From: Pseudohalocynthiibacter aestuariivivens
GTDB taxonomy: Bacteria > Pseudomonadota > Alphaproteobacteria > Rhodobacterales > Rhodobacteraceae
Length of the DNA stretch: 64,000 nt
NCBI RefSeq assembly: GCF_011040495.1
Contig: NZ_CP049037.1
Location: forward strand, 1,426,001-1,490,000
Direction of reading: 5' to 3'
Shown here: in pieces, positions 1 through 8,657 of the stretch
Layout: every line of letters begins with the position of its first letter
Position numbering within the stretch: the stretch's first letter is position 1
Notes under the pieces: model-generated
Database searches by the model: none
Told to the model about the DNA's origin: nothing
Seen by the model: only the letters and a program-made list of their open reading frames with translations
Translations under genes and position numbers: made by a program

Positions 1-1260
1 GTCTCGACGGTGATAGATGTTGCGCAGATCGGCCATGCAAGGGGTACGCATCCCCTTGGCCAGACGGCTCAGGTCCAGCGCCCGAAACTCGTTCCATTCG
101 GTCAGGATCACCACCGCATCGGCATCTTTGGCAGCACAATAGGCGTCGTCGCACCATTCCACCCCCGGCAACAATGCCTCTCCCTCTTTACGGCCCTGTG
201 GGTCAACCACGCGCACCTTCGCCCCCCCCCCGACCATCGACGGGACGATCGTCAGGCTGGGTGCATCGCGCATGTCGTCGGTATTGGGTTTGAACGTGAC
301 CCCCAGAACCGCCACGGTCTTGCCATTGAAACTGTCACCGCACAGGTCCAGCACCTTGTCCAGCATCCGCCGCTTCACCCCATCATTCACCGCGATCACC
401 GTTTCAACGATGCTCTGTGGCGAAGCGTGTTCCTGCCCGATCCGGGCCAATGCTTTGGTATCTTTAGGAAAACACGACCCACCATAGCCGGGTCCTGCGT
501 GCAGGAATTTGTCCCCGATGCGCTTGTCCATGCCCATGCCCTTGGACACAGATTTTACATCCGCACCGACCCGTTCGCACAACGCCGCAATCTCGTTGAT
601 AAAGGTGATCTTGGTCGCCAGAAACGCATTGGCCGCGTATTTGATCATCTCCGCGCTTTCCAGATCGGTCCGCACGATGGGAAAATCACGTAGATAGAGC
701 GGACGGTACACCGCTTCCATCACCGCTGCCGCGCGGTCACTCTCTACTCCGACCACGATCCGGTCAGGACGCATAAAATCGTCGATCGCAGCCCCTTCTC
801 GCAGGAATTCCGGGTTCGACGCCACGCCGAATTCATCCGCCCTCTTCACCCGCGCGATAATATCATGCACCGCCCGGTTGGTGCCCACCGGCACCGTGGA
901 TTTGGTAACGATGACCGCGTAGCCAGTCAGCGCGGCGGCAATCTCTTCAGCCGCCGCATAGACATAGGTCAGATCTGCATGCCCGTCACCACGCCGCGTC
1001 GGCGTGCCCACGGCGATGAACACCGCATCCGCCCCTGCAACTGCCGCTTTCAGATCGCCGGTGAATGACAGCCGCCCGGCCTCTACGTTGCGGACCATCA
1101 AATCTTCCAGCCCCGGCTCATAGATCGGGACATGCCCGGCCTCCAGCATCTCGATCTTGGCGGGGTCACGATCGACGCAAACCACGTCATGGCCAAAATC
1201 GGAAAAACATACGCCCGACACAAGGCCAACATAGCCGGTGCCGATCATCGCAATGCGCAT
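1..1260 (-). CDS. ugd: UDP-glucose 6-dehydrogenase, 3' end beyond window
   Basis: This enzyme oxidises UDP-glucose to UDP-glucuronate in the cytoplasm with two NAD+, supplying acidic sugars for surface polysaccharides. The protein begins MRIAMIGTGYVGL, a Rossmann GxGxxG nucleotide-binding start, and contains the catalytic-cysteine motif GYGGSCFPKD around residue 265. About 420 residues are visible against a usual length near 440, so only the C-terminal tail is missing at the window edge. The start ATG at 1260 gives the canonical N-terminus. It is transcribed away from the Rieske operon and shares the 377-bp divergent region with it. The assignment is secure from these motifs; its polysaccharide role follows from the neighbouring sugar genes. 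Confidence 0.95.
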   Translation of the reverse strand, partial: MRIAMIGTGYVGLVSGVCFSDFGHDVVCVDRDPAKIEMLEAGHVPIYEPGLEDLMVRNVEAGRLSFTGDLKAAVAGADAVFIAVGTPTRRGDGHADLTYVYAAAEEIAAALTGYAVIVTKSTVPVGTNRAVHDIIARVKRADEFGVASNPEFLREGAAIDDFMRPDRIVVGVESDRAAAVMEAVYRPLYLRDFPIVRTDLESAEMIKYAANAFLATKITFINEIAALCERVGADVKSVSKGMGMDKRIGDKFLHAGPGYGGSCFPKDTKALARIGQEHASPQSIVETVIAVNDGVKRRMLDKVLDLCGDSFNGKTVAVLGVTFKPNTDDMRDAPSLTIVPSMVGGGAKVRVVDPQGRKEGEALLPGVEWCDDAYCAAKDADAVVILTEWNEFRALDLSRLAKGMRTPCMADLRNIYHRRD

Positions 1261-1637
1261 GAGTATCTCCTGTTCCTGTATTTTTGCTCGTTTTTATATT
1301 TCTAGCTGAACTTATGGTGCAAATTGCACTTGGGGTTTGGTAAATTCTGTATACGCGGGTCATTCTGTGGCCAAGTGTGATCTTGGGCAGACAGTTGTTG
1401 GCCCTGCTCTGATGACGGGCCAGATACTCTTGCCTGCGCGGCATGATAATCGCCCAGCGTGACCGGGACACAGCGGGTCGAAAGACCCATGGGTCCGTTT
1501 AACCCGACGCATCCGCAATCGGCTTAGGCTGGGGCTAAGCCAAGCTGAGGGACTCTGTGCTTTTCGCCCCACGCCGAAACATGAAAGCGTTCGCGCAAGA
1601 GACCCGTGCGCGGGCACCCGTTTTACAGGAGAGAACG
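1261..1637. other. Divergent intergenic region, no gene
   Basis: This 377-bp stretch separates ugd (minus) from the first Rieske gene (plus) and must hold both promoters. I see no convincing coding frame. Two perfect inverted repeats lie in it: a 13-bp one at 1317-1329 (GTGCAA-a-TTGCAC), close to ugd, and a larger one at 1521-1541, close to the Rieske operon. A region near 1290-1310 is locally AT-rich compared with its surroundings. No clear sigma-70 hexamer pair could be assigned. Confidence 0.5.
1521..1541. promoter_or_regulatory. Inverted repeat upstream of the Rieske operon
   Basis: The arms GGCTTAG and CTAAGCC are perfectly complementary and separated by 7 nt. The repeat lies about 100 nt upstream of the Rieske start codon. 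It could be an operator for an unlinked regulator or an mRNA leader hairpin; there is no regulator gene next to the operon. Confidence 0.35.
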
Positions 1638-2780
1638 ATGGCCAAGGATATTGCAGGACCCGCCGCCGCAGACGCGCTGCGCGAAGCCGCAGGCGTACCG
1701 TTCGAGAGCGCCCGCGCGATGCCGCCCGAGGTCTATACCTCGCCCGAGTTTGCGGATCTGGAACTGGAGCACATCTTTCGCGAGGACTGGTATTGCATCG
1801 GGCGCGCCAGCGCCTTGCCAGAGTCCGGCGACTATGTGACATGCACCCTTGCCGGACAGCCGATCATGGTGCTGCGCGACAAGGACGGCGCGATCAAGGC
1901 GCAATCCAACGTCTGCCTGCACCGCATGTCCACCCTGCTGGAGGGACGCGGACGGGCGCGGTCCATCGTCTGCCCCTATCACGCATGGACCTACAACCTT
2001 GACGGCTCCCTGCGCGGTGCCCCGGCGATGACCCTGAATGAAGGGTTCTGCAAAGACGGCTACCGCTTGCCGCAACTGCGTTGCGAGGAATGGCTGGGTT
2101 GGGTCTTTGTTTCGCTCAACCCCGATGCGCCCCCGGTCGCCACGCAACTGGCCGAGGTCGAAGCACTGGTCGCGGGCTACGACATGACCAACTACACCGA
2201 GGCGTTTTTCGAAGAACACGTCTGGGATACCAATTGGAAGGTGCTCGCCGAAAACTTCATGGAAAGCTACCATCTGCCGGTCTGCCATGCTGGCACCATC
2301 GGCGGGTTGAGCAAACTCGAAGAGATGGTTTGCGTGCCCGGCAGCCCCGCGTTCAATTATCACACGATCCTAAAGGACGACACGCTGCGCATAGCAATGG
2401 CGCATCCCAGCAACGACCGTCTCAAGGGGGATGAGCGTCGCACGACATTCCTGCTGGCGATCTACCCCAGCCTGCTGATCACGCTGACGCCGGGATATTT
2501 CTGGTATCTGTCACTGCATCCAAAGGGGCCTGGTCAGGTGCATATCCGCTTTGGCGGCGGCATGTCTGATGACTATGCCAACGACCCGGATGCGCAACAG
2601 AACTTTGCCGATCTCAAGGCGCTGCTCGACGATGTGAACATCGAGGATCGCGGTTGTACCGAAAAGGTATTCGCGGGCCTCTCCTCGCAACTGGCAAAAC
2701 CCGGTCATCTGTCGCATCTGGAACGCCCAAACTACGACTTTGCCCAATATATCCACGGCCGCGTCTCGCGCGCTGACTGA
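1638..2780 (+). CDS. Rieske non-heme iron oxygenase alpha subunit (first of two)
   Basis: This 380-residue protein is an aromatic-ring-hydroxylating-dioxygenase-type alpha subunit. The [2Fe-2S] Rieske motif is C93-x-H95 ... C112-x2-H115, and the mononuclear iron site is in NFMESYHLPVCH (H212, H217). The residue that bridges the two centres is Glu209 rather than the Asp of naphthalene dioxygenase. A bridging Glu is known in CntA-type carnitine monooxygenases, so a quaternary or methylated amine is a plausible substrate (inference). Start 1638 is preferred because AGGAGA lies just upstream; an earlier in-frame codon at 1557 has no such site. No reductase or ferredoxin gene is linked. Confidence 0.88.
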   Translation: MAKDIAGPAAADALREAAGVPFESARAMPPEVYTSPEFADLELEHIFREDWYCIGRASALPESGDYVTCTLAGQPIMVLRDKDGAIKAQSNVCLHRMSTLLEGRGRARSIVCPYHAWTYNLDGSLRGAPAMTLNEGFCKDGYRLPQLRCEEWLGWVFVSLNPDAPPVATQLAEVEALVAGYDMTNYTEAFFEEHVWDTNWKVLAENFMESYHLPVCHAGTIGGLSKLEEMVCVPGSPAFNYHTILKDDTLRIAMAHPSNDRLKGDERRTTFLLAIYPSLLITLTPGYFWYLSLHPKGPGQVHIRFGGGMSDDYANDPDAQQNFADLKALLDDVNIEDRGCTEKVFAGLSSQLAKPGHLSHLERPNYDFAQYIHGRVSRAD

Positions 2781-2793
2781 CAGGACCACGTTC

Positions 2794-3210
2794 ATGGCAC
2801 ATACCCGCATCCGCAAATTCAACACCTCCGACACCTACCCAGAGCAAAACCTCGACAATGATCTGTGTCAGGCGGTCGTCACAACTGGCGGCAGGACTGT
2901 CTGGCTGCGCGGGCAATGTCCGCAGAACCTTGATGATGCGCAAAACATCGACAGCCATGACCCGGTCGAACAAACTCACAAGGTCATGCAGAACATCCGC
3001 CAACTGATCGAAGAGGCTGGCGGCAGCATGGAGCATCTGGTCAAGGTTGTCGTCTACATCACCGATGTCCGTCACCGCGAGGCGGTCTATCGGACCATGG
3101 GCGAATACATCAAGGACGTGCACCCGGTCTCGACCGGGCTGGTGGTGCAGGCGCTCGCGCGGCCCGATTGGCTGGTCGAGATCGACGGCACGGCGGTGAT
3201 CCCTGAATGA
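2794..3210 (+). CDS. RidA family protein (YjgF/YER057c/UK114)
   Basis: A 138-residue RidA-superfamily protein, 13 bp after the first Rieske gene. Founding RidA proteins hydrolyse reactive enamine/imine intermediates to ketones plus ammonia in the cytoplasm. The family fold is supported by the LRGQCPQNLD segment and by a C-terminal stretch with VVQALARPDWLVEIDG, where the Arg matches the substrate-carboxylate-binding arginine of RidA. In this operon it may deal with imines made by Rieske-catalysed amine oxidation, which is an inference. Start 2794 gives a normal family length; the gene ends in a 4-bp overlap with the next one. Confidence 0.88.
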   Translation: MAHTRIRKFNTSDTYPEQNLDNDLCQAVVTTGGRTVWLRGQCPQNLDDAQNIDSHDPVEQTHKVMQNIRQLIEEAGGSMEHLVKVVVYITDVRHREAVYRTMGEYIKDVHPVSTGLVVQALARPDWLVEIDGTAVIPE

Positions 3211-3881
3211 CCTTTTCACTTGTCGCCCGTTGCGCTGAGACCGGCATGTTCGGCATCGCCATCTCGTCGTCGTCCCCAGCGGTCGCCGCGCGGTGCGCCT
3301 TTGCCCGCGCAGGCGTCGGCGCGGTCGCATCACAGAACGTGACTGACCCGACGCTCGGCCCGCTCACGCTCGACCTGATGCAGGCTGGCATGACCGCCCC
3401 CGAAGCGATCGCCGAAATGCAGCAGCGCAGTAAATTCACCGAATACCGTCAGGTTCTGGCAGTCGACAGTCAGGGGCGCACCGCCATCCATTCAGGACCA
3501 AACTCGCTGGGTATCTGGACACAGGCACAGACCGAAAACGTCGCATCTGGCGGCAACCTTCTGGCCAATGACACCGTGCCACAGGCCATCGTCGACGAGT
3601 TCCTGCGCACCTCCGGTCATATCGGCGACCGCCTGATTGCCGCCATGCGCGCCGGGTTGGCCGCGGGTGGCGAGGCCGGGCCGGTACATTCCGCCGGCAT
3701 GATGATCGTCGACCGTGTCGCATGGCCCGTGGCCGATCTGCGCTGCGACTGGGCTGATGACTGCCCGATTCAGAACATCGCCACCGCATGGGACATCTAC
3801 AAACCCCAGCTTGACGCCTATATCCAACGCGCTCTGGACCCCAGCGCTGCCCCCTCCTACGGAGTACCCGGAGATGACTGA
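3207..3881 (+). CDS. DUF1028 domain protein (Ntn-hydrolase-like fold)
   Basis: This 224-residue protein matches DUF1028 over its full length. It starts MTFSLVARC, followed by FGIAISSSSPAVAARC and GVGAVASQNVTDPTLG, which is the characteristic N-terminal pattern of the family. No reaction is established for DUF1028 as far as I know; the family is often described as Ntn-hydrolase-like, and an amidase role would suit the operon, but that is a guess. It overlaps RidA by 4 bp (ATGA) and the second Rieske gene by 8 bp, so the four proteins are translationally coupled and probably belong to one pathway. No signal peptide is visible. Confidence 0.85.
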   Translation: MTFSLVARCAETGMFGIAISSSSPAVAARCAFARAGVGAVASQNVTDPTLGPLTLDLMQAGMTAPEAIAEMQQRSKFTEYRQVLAVDSQGRTAIHSGPNSLGIWTQAQTENVASGGNLLANDTVPQAIVDEFLRTSGHIGDRLIAAMRAGLAAGGEAGPVHSAGMMIVDRVAWPVADLRCDWADDCPIQNIATAWDIYKPQLDAYIQRALDPSAAPSYGVPGDD

Positions 3882-5010
3882 CATGATTTCGGATCGCACA
3901 TCGACTGTCAGCCTGCGGCACGAACTTGCCGCCTGCGCAGCCGCACCGCCCGACGCGCCGCGTGGCCTGCCCGGACAGGCCTATGTCGATCCCGGCTTCT
4001 TTGCCCATGAATGCGCCACCGTGCTGCGGCGCGGCTGGCACTGCGTCGGACGGGCGGACGAACTGCCCGAACAAGGCGACTACCTGACGTTGAACCTACT
4101 GGATGAACCCGTCGTCGTCGTGCGTGACGATACCACGATCCGGGCATTGTCCAATGTCTGTCGCCATCGCGGCATGCCGCTGGTCGAGGGCAGTGGCAAC
4201 ACCAAACGTTTCGTCTGTCGCTACCACGCATGGACCTACGGTACCGACGGGGCGCTGCTGCGCGCGCCACGTATGCAGAACGCTGGCTTTGACGCCAAAA
4301 CCTGCAAACTGCCCGAATTTCACTGCGCTCAGCGGTTCGGGTTCATCTATGTCTGTCTCGCGGATCAGGCTCCCGATATTGACGCCGAACTCAGCGGCCT
4401 CTCGGACATGATTGGACCCTACCAGCCCGAAAATTACCGCATCGTGCACGCCGCGCAAGAGGTCTGGCACTGCAACTGGAAATGTCTGGTCGAAAACTTC
4501 ATGGAAGGTTACCACCTGTCGGTCGTGCATCCCGTCACGCTGCACGGCTACACCCCCACGGGCCTCAGCCGCAAAGGTCCGAACGGGCTGGGCTATACCA
4601 GCTATTTCGCCAACTATCCCACCAACATCCCATCGCGCGGGGCCGGGGCACCGGGGCTGGATGACGCCGCGCGCAATCGCTCCAGTCTCTTTGCCGCCTT
4701 CCCCTGTCAGGTGGCCAGTGTCGCCGCATCATTGCTGGTGTCGCTCAGCATCCTGCCGCTGACCGCCACCTCGATCGAGGTCCGCTGGACAATGTCGGTC
4801 TACGGCGACGAACTGGACGATGAAACGATCAGGCAGCGCGTTAACCTGTGGGAAGAAGTCAACCGCGAGGACCGCGAGAAGCTGGAGGCGATGCAACGCG
4901 CGCTCAGGTCGGTACATGCCTCGGGCGGGCCGCTGGCCGGTGACGATTACGAGGGCACGGTACGCGATTTCCTGCTGTGGCTGGCGCGTCAGGATGCCAT
5001 GGCGGGTTAA
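3874..5010 (+). CDS. Rieske non-heme iron oxygenase alpha subunit (second of two)
   Basis: A 378-residue paralogue of the protein at 1638-2780. The Rieske centre is C96-x-H98 ... C115-x2-H118 and the catalytic iron motif is NFMEGYHLSVVH with H214 and H219; the bridging position is again Glu (E211). Both oxygenases thus belong to the CntA/GbcA-like branch rather than the classical arene dioxygenases. The start at 3874 follows GGAG and overlaps the DUF1028 stop; a longer frame upstream would only run through that gene. Having two alpha subunits could mean two successive oxidations or a hetero-oligomer. The stop codon overlaps the converging epimerase-type gene by 4 bp. Confidence 0.88.
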   Translation: MTDMISDRTSTVSLRHELAACAAAPPDAPRGLPGQAYVDPGFFAHECATVLRRGWHCVGRADELPEQGDYLTLNLLDEPVVVVRDDTTIRALSNVCRHRGMPLVEGSGNTKRFVCRYHAWTYGTDGALLRAPRMQNAGFDAKTCKLPEFHCAQRFGFIYVCLADQAPDIDAELSGLSDMIGPYQPENYRIVHAAQEVWHCNWKCLVENFMEGYHLSVVHPVTLHGYTPTGLSRKGPNGLGYTSYFANYPTNIPSRGAGAPGLDDAARNRSSLFAAFPCQVASVAASLLVSLSILPLTATSIEVRWTMSVYGDELDDETIRQRVNLWEEVNREDREKLEAMQRALRSVHASGGPLAGDDYEGTVRDFLLWLARQDAMAG

Positions 5011-5846
5011 TCCGCGCCGAACGCCGTCGGCACGCCGACGATACAGGGCGGATCAACCAGATTGTCCGCCCGCGCGCCGAACCGCAGCAGATCGCGCCGC
5101 CCATACTGATCGGCGATCTCCTCGGCCAGCGCGCGCACTGTCCTCCCCTGCCCGGTGCATATATTCGCAGCACCTTGCACGTCACTCAACGCGCCATCGA
5201 CGATCCGCCGCGCCGCCGTTTCCACGTCAATGAAATCGCGGATTTGCGTGCCGCTGGTCAGTTCCACCGCCGCACCCGCCTTTAGCCTGTCATGCAAGAA
5301 CGGCACCAGCCGCTTGGCATGTTCACCTGGTCCGTACAGGTGGAACAATCGGCACCACAGGAATGACACACCTTCCTGCCCGAACCATTGCTGCAATGTG
5401 TGAAACGCTGACAGCTTGGCCGCCGCATAGGGCGTTGTCGGGGTCAGTGGCGCATCGCTCGACAATGGATGTTCCGCCATCTCATACTCGATGCAGGTGC
5501 CCAGCCCCACAACCCGGCCCACCCCTGCGGCCGTCGCCCCCTTGGCCAGCGCCAGTGTCCCGCTCAGGCAATCGAGGTTCTTCCCGGATGTCAGATAGGC
5601 GCCCGGCTCTGCATACCACGCCGCGTGGATGACCAGATCCCCTTCGGCCAGCACGCCGCGCCACCAGTCCGCATCCTGCGCAAAAACATCGTCGGTTTCC
5701 ACCGCCTGCGTCAATTCAGGTTCAAACGCGATCCGTTCCTGCCAGCCAGGCCGCGCCACAATCGTCACGCCATGTCCCCGGCGTTGCAGCTGCGCCAGAA
5801 TATGCCGCCCGACAAATCCCGTCGCCCCGGTCAACAGGATCGCCAT
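5007..5846 (-). CDS. NAD-dependent epimerase/dehydratase, probable NDP-4-ketohexose reductase
   Basis: A 279-residue extended short-chain dehydrogenase/reductase. The N-terminus MAILLTGATGFVGRH carries the Rossmann GxxGxxG motif and TPYAAAKLS around residue 140 supplies the catalytic Tyr-x3-Lys pair. It is the last gene of the CDP-sugar operon, sharing one base (TGATG) with the upstream C-methyltransferase. Its likely task is the final 4-keto reduction of the C-methylated CDP-6-deoxyhexose in the cytoplasm, inferred from position; an epimerase role cannot be excluded. The first ATG consistent with the Rossmann start is at 5846; the frame stays open further upstream inside the previous gene. 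Confidence 0.85.
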   Translation of the reverse strand: MAILLTGATGFVGRHILAQLQRRGHGVTIVARPGWQERIAFEPELTQAVETDDVFAQDADWWRGVLAEGDLVIHAAWYAEPGAYLTSGKNLDCLSGTLALAKGATAAGVGRVVGLGTCIEYEMAEHPLSSDAPLTPTTPYAAAKLSAFHTLQQWFGQEGVSFLWCRLFHLYGPGEHAKRLVPFLHDRLKAGAAVELTSGTQIRDFIDVETAARRIVDGALSDVQGAANICTGQGRTVRALAEEIADQYGRRDLLRFGARADNLVDPPCIVGVPTAFGAD

Positions 5847-7069
5847 CACAGCACCCTGATTTCGGGCACCGCCACGACGAACCGCGTACCCAGTTCGGCC
5901 AGCGCCGCGTTCTGTTTCATCACTTCTTCCGCGATATTCCACGGCAGAATCACCAGATAGTCAGGACGTTGCTCGGTCAGGGCCGATGGTGGCAGGATCG
6001 GGATGTGGCTGCCGGGCAGGTATTGCCCGATCTTCGCCGGTGCCGCATCGCACACAAACGGCATCAGGTCGGGCCGGATACCGGCATAGTTCATCAACGT
6101 ATTGCCCTTGGCCGCAGCCCCGTACCCGGCGACAGATTTGCCCGTTGTCTTGGCGTCCAGCAGGAACCGCACCAGATCATCCTTGACCCGGTTGGCGCGC
6201 GCCTGAAACGACCGGTAGGTATCGGCTTGTTGCAGCCCGCCTGCGATCTCGGCCTGTAGAACGCGGTGCACCGCCTCCGTCGCCTCGTGGCCCGCCCCCT
6301 GCCGACAGCCATAAACCCGCAGACTGCCGCCATGTGTCGGCAATTCCTCAACATCGAACACCCGCAATCCCGCCGCAGAAAAAATCGCCGCAACCGCGCC
6401 CAGCGAAAGATAAGAGAAATGCTCGTGATAAACCGTGTCGAACTGTGTCTCTTGAATCAGCCGCAACAAATGCGGAAACTCGAAGGTGACAACCCCGTCA
6501 TCCTTCAGCAGCGCCGCAACCCCTTGGGTAAAGCCGTTAATGTCTGGCACATGCGCGTAGACGTTGTTGCCGATCACCAGATCGGCGCGTTCGCCTGCAT
6601 CGGCCATCCGCCGTCCCACATCGGCGCCAAAGAACTCCTGCCGCACTGGAATCCCTCGTACCTCTGCCGCCTCTGCGGTGCTGCGCGTCGGCTCAATCCC
6701 CAGACAGGGCACACCCGCCGCCACAAAATTGCGCAAAAGGTAGCCATCATTCGAGGCCAACTCGACCACCAGACTGGACGCGTCCAACCCCAACCGTTGC
6801 GTAATCATCTTGCAATAGGTCGCCGCGTGGGTCAGCCATCCCTTTGAGGTGGACGAGAAATAGGCGTAATCCGCGCTGAAAAGCGCGCCCGCATCCGCAT
6901 AATCCTCGGTTTGCACCAACCAGCAGGACGCACATGCCAGCACCCGCAACGGATATGTCACCTCGGGTTTGCTCAGGTCTTCGGCCCGCAGATAGGCATT
7001 CGACGGCGGCGCATGTCCCAGATCGAGAAATTCAATATCCAGCTCAGCGGTGCAGTGACGGCATTTCAT
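5846..7069 (-). CDS. NDP-hexose C-methyltransferase, SAM-dependent
   Basis: A 407-residue class I methyltransferase of the TylC3/NovU type, which adds a methyl group to C-3 of NDP-4-keto-6-deoxy sugars. It starts with the zinc-binding domain MKCRHCTAELD...CASCW (Cys4 pattern, residues 3-40), then the SAM motif VVELASNDGYLL around residue 102, the YHEHFSYL segment that carries catalytic His/Tyr residues in the family, and the C-terminal GYGAAAKGNTLMNY domain typical of this group. Start 7069 sits in a 4-bp overlap with the 3,5-epimerase gene. The pathway placement after epimerisation is inferred from the gene set. Confidence 0.88.
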   Translation of the reverse strand: MKCRHCTAELDIEFLDLGHAPPSNAYLRAEDLSKPEVTYPLRVLACASCWLVQTEDYADAGALFSADYAYFSSTSKGWLTHAATYCKMITQRLGLDASSLVVELASNDGYLLRNFVAAGVPCLGIEPTRSTAEAAEVRGIPVRQEFFGADVGRRMADAGERADLVIGNNVYAHVPDINGFTQGVAALLKDDGVVTFEFPHLLRLIQETQFDTVYHEHFSYLSLGAVAAIFSAAGLRVFDVEELPTHGGSLRVYGCRQGAGHEATEAVHRVLQAEIAGGLQQADTYRSFQARANRVKDDLVRFLLDAKTTGKSVAGYGAAAKGNTLMNYAGIRPDLMPFVCDAAPAKIGQYLPGSHIPILPPSALTEQRPDYLVILPWNIAEEVMKQNAALAELGTRFVVAVPEIRVL

Positions 7070-7614
7070 AGGTCTATCGGCTCTATTGAGGTAAATGGCG
7101 GGTGATTGGCATCGCGCTCTGACATCACCGTGATCGGCAGGGGCCACGCGATCGCAAGGGTCGGATCACTGGCCGAAATCGCCCCTTCCGCCGCTGGCGC
7201 GTAGGGTTGCGAATGGCAGTAGTGCAGTTCTACATCGTCTGTCAGCGTCTGAAACCCGTGGGCGCAGCCCGCCGGAATGTAAACGCTTTCAAGCGCGTGC
7301 CCGTCCAGCGTCACGGCGCAGGTCCGGCCAAAACTCAGCGACCCCGCGCGCAGGTCCACGAACACATCCAGAACCCGCCCCCGGACACAGCGCACCAGCT
7401 TGATTTCGGCAAAGGGCGGATGCTGGAAATGCAGTCCGCGCACGGTCCCTTTGGTGGCGCTGATAGAGGTATTCATCTGCACCCAGTTCGTGTTCAGGTC
7501 CCGCGTTGCGAATTCATCGGCACAATAGACCCGCGCGAACGCACCCCGACTGTCGCCACGCCGCTCTGGCGTGATCTGATAAGCACCCTCAATGTCCAGT
7601 GCGGTGAACTTCAT
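7066..7614 (-). CDS. dTDP-4-dehydrorhamnose 3,5-epimerase family protein
   Basis: A 182-residue cupin of the RmlC/RfbC family that epimerises carbons 3 and/or 5 of 4-keto-6-deoxyhexose nucleotides. The catalytic His lies in RGLHFQHPP, the second active-site region is VELHYCHSQPY with the conserved Tyr, and the end is intact. Because the neighbours make CDP- rather than dTDP-sugars, the true substrate is probably CDP-4-keto-6-deoxyglucose (inference), so I give no rfbC symbol. It overlaps both adjacent genes by 4 bp (ATGA-type), typical of this operon. Confidence 0.9.
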   Translation of the reverse strand: MKFTALDIEGAYQITPERRGDSRGAFARVYCADEFATRDLNTNWVQMNTSISATKGTVRGLHFQHPPFAEIKLVRCVRGRVLDVFVDLRAGSLSFGRTCAVTLDGHALESVYIPAGCAHGFQTLTDDVELHYCHSQPYAPAAEGAISASDPTLAIAWPLPITVMSERDANHPPFTSIEPIDL

Positions 7615-8657
7615 GTCGCACTATAGGCGCGGATCTGATCCAGCGTCACGTCCAGCGGCGCAGCCCCTTCATCGACCGACCGATACCATTCCATCGTGCG
7701 CGCCACCGCCGCATCAAAATTCCACCTTGGTTGCCACCCCAGCACGCTCCGTGCCTTGTCGATGGACAGTTTCAGCAGTCCGGCCTCGTGCGGCGCAGAT
7801 GGATCGACATTGGCGTGATAGCAGCCCGGCCATGATTTCAGCGCCGCCTGAATGACTTCCTCGACCGTACGGTTGTCACCCGCATCCGGCCCGAAATTGA
7901 ACGCATCCGCCAGCGTCTCATCGGCACTCAGCCGCTCGGCCAGCATCATGTAGCCCGACAGCGGTTCCAGCACATGCTGCCACGGCCGCACCGCGCCGGG
8001 GTTGCGCGTCTCGATCGACCGCCCCTCTGACAGCGCGCGCGCAATATCCGGCACCAGCCGGTTCTCGCACCAGTCGCCGCCTCCGATCACATTACCGGCG
8101 CGTGCCGACGCCAGTCGCAGCGGCAGCCCCTCCTGCGCATAGAGCGACCGATAGCTGCCCAAAACCAGCTCTGTCCCCGCTTTGCTGGCGCTATAGGGAT
8201 CAATCCCGCCCAGACGATCAGCCTCGACATAGGCGTGATGCGTTTCGCGGTTGTGATACACCTTGTCCGTCGTCACAACGACTACGGTGCAGGGCGCGCC
8301 GACTTTGCGCAGTGCTTCCAACAAGGTCGCCGTGCCCATGACATTGGTGTTCCAGGTCTCCAACGTGCGGACATAGCTGCGCAACACCAGCGATTGCGCA
8401 GCCAGATGAAACACCACATCTGGGCGCACTTCGGCCACATAGGCCTGCATCGCGGCCATGTCGGTCACATCATCAATCCGGTGATGGATCTTGTTGCCCA
8501 GCGTCAACTGCTCAAACAATGCAGGCGTCGTGTCAGGCTCCAGCGCGTAGCCATAAACCTCTGCGCCCAGCATGTTAAGCCATAGGGCCATCCAACTGCC
8601 CTTGAACCCGGTATGCCCGGTCAACAGAACCCGCTTGCCCGTCCAGAACCCGCTCAA
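7611..8657 (-). CDS. rfbG: CDP-glucose 4,6-dehydratase
   Basis: The enzyme converts CDP-glucose to CDP-4-keto-6-deoxyglucose with bound NAD+. The Rossmann motif is LLTGHTGFKGSW near the N-terminus, and DPYSASKAG holds the catalytic Tyr and Lys; VTTDKVYHNRE is characteristic of RfbG. I chose TTG 8657 because it overlaps the rfbF stop by 4 bp as all other junctions of this operon do, and because homologues begin only a few residues before the FWxGKRV motif. GTG 8672 (AAGG upstream) and GTG 8693 (GGAAGG upstream) are possible alternatives. Expected length is about 350-360 residues. Confidence 0.93.
   Translation of the reverse strand: MSGFWTGKRVLLTGHTGFKGSWMALWLNMLGAEVYGYALEPDTTPALFEQLTLGNKIHHRIDDVTDMAAMQAYVAEVRPDVVFHLAAQSLVLRSYVRTLETWNTNVMGTATLLEALRKVGAPCTVVVVTTDKVYHNRETHHAYVEADRLGGIDPYSASKAGTELVLGSYRSLYAQEGLPLRLASARAGNVIGGGDWCENRLVPDIARALSEGRSIETRNPGAVRPWQHVLEPLSGYMMLAERLSADETLADAFNFGPDAGDNRTVEEVIQAALKSWPGCYHANVDPSAPHEAGLLKLSIDKARSVLGWQPRWNFDAAVARTMEWYRSVDEGAAPLDVTLDQIRAYSAT

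Noticed and set aside
24..700. Plus-strand frames over the ugd region
   Set aside because: They are antisense to the clear UDP-glucose dehydrogenase frame that runs off the left edge.
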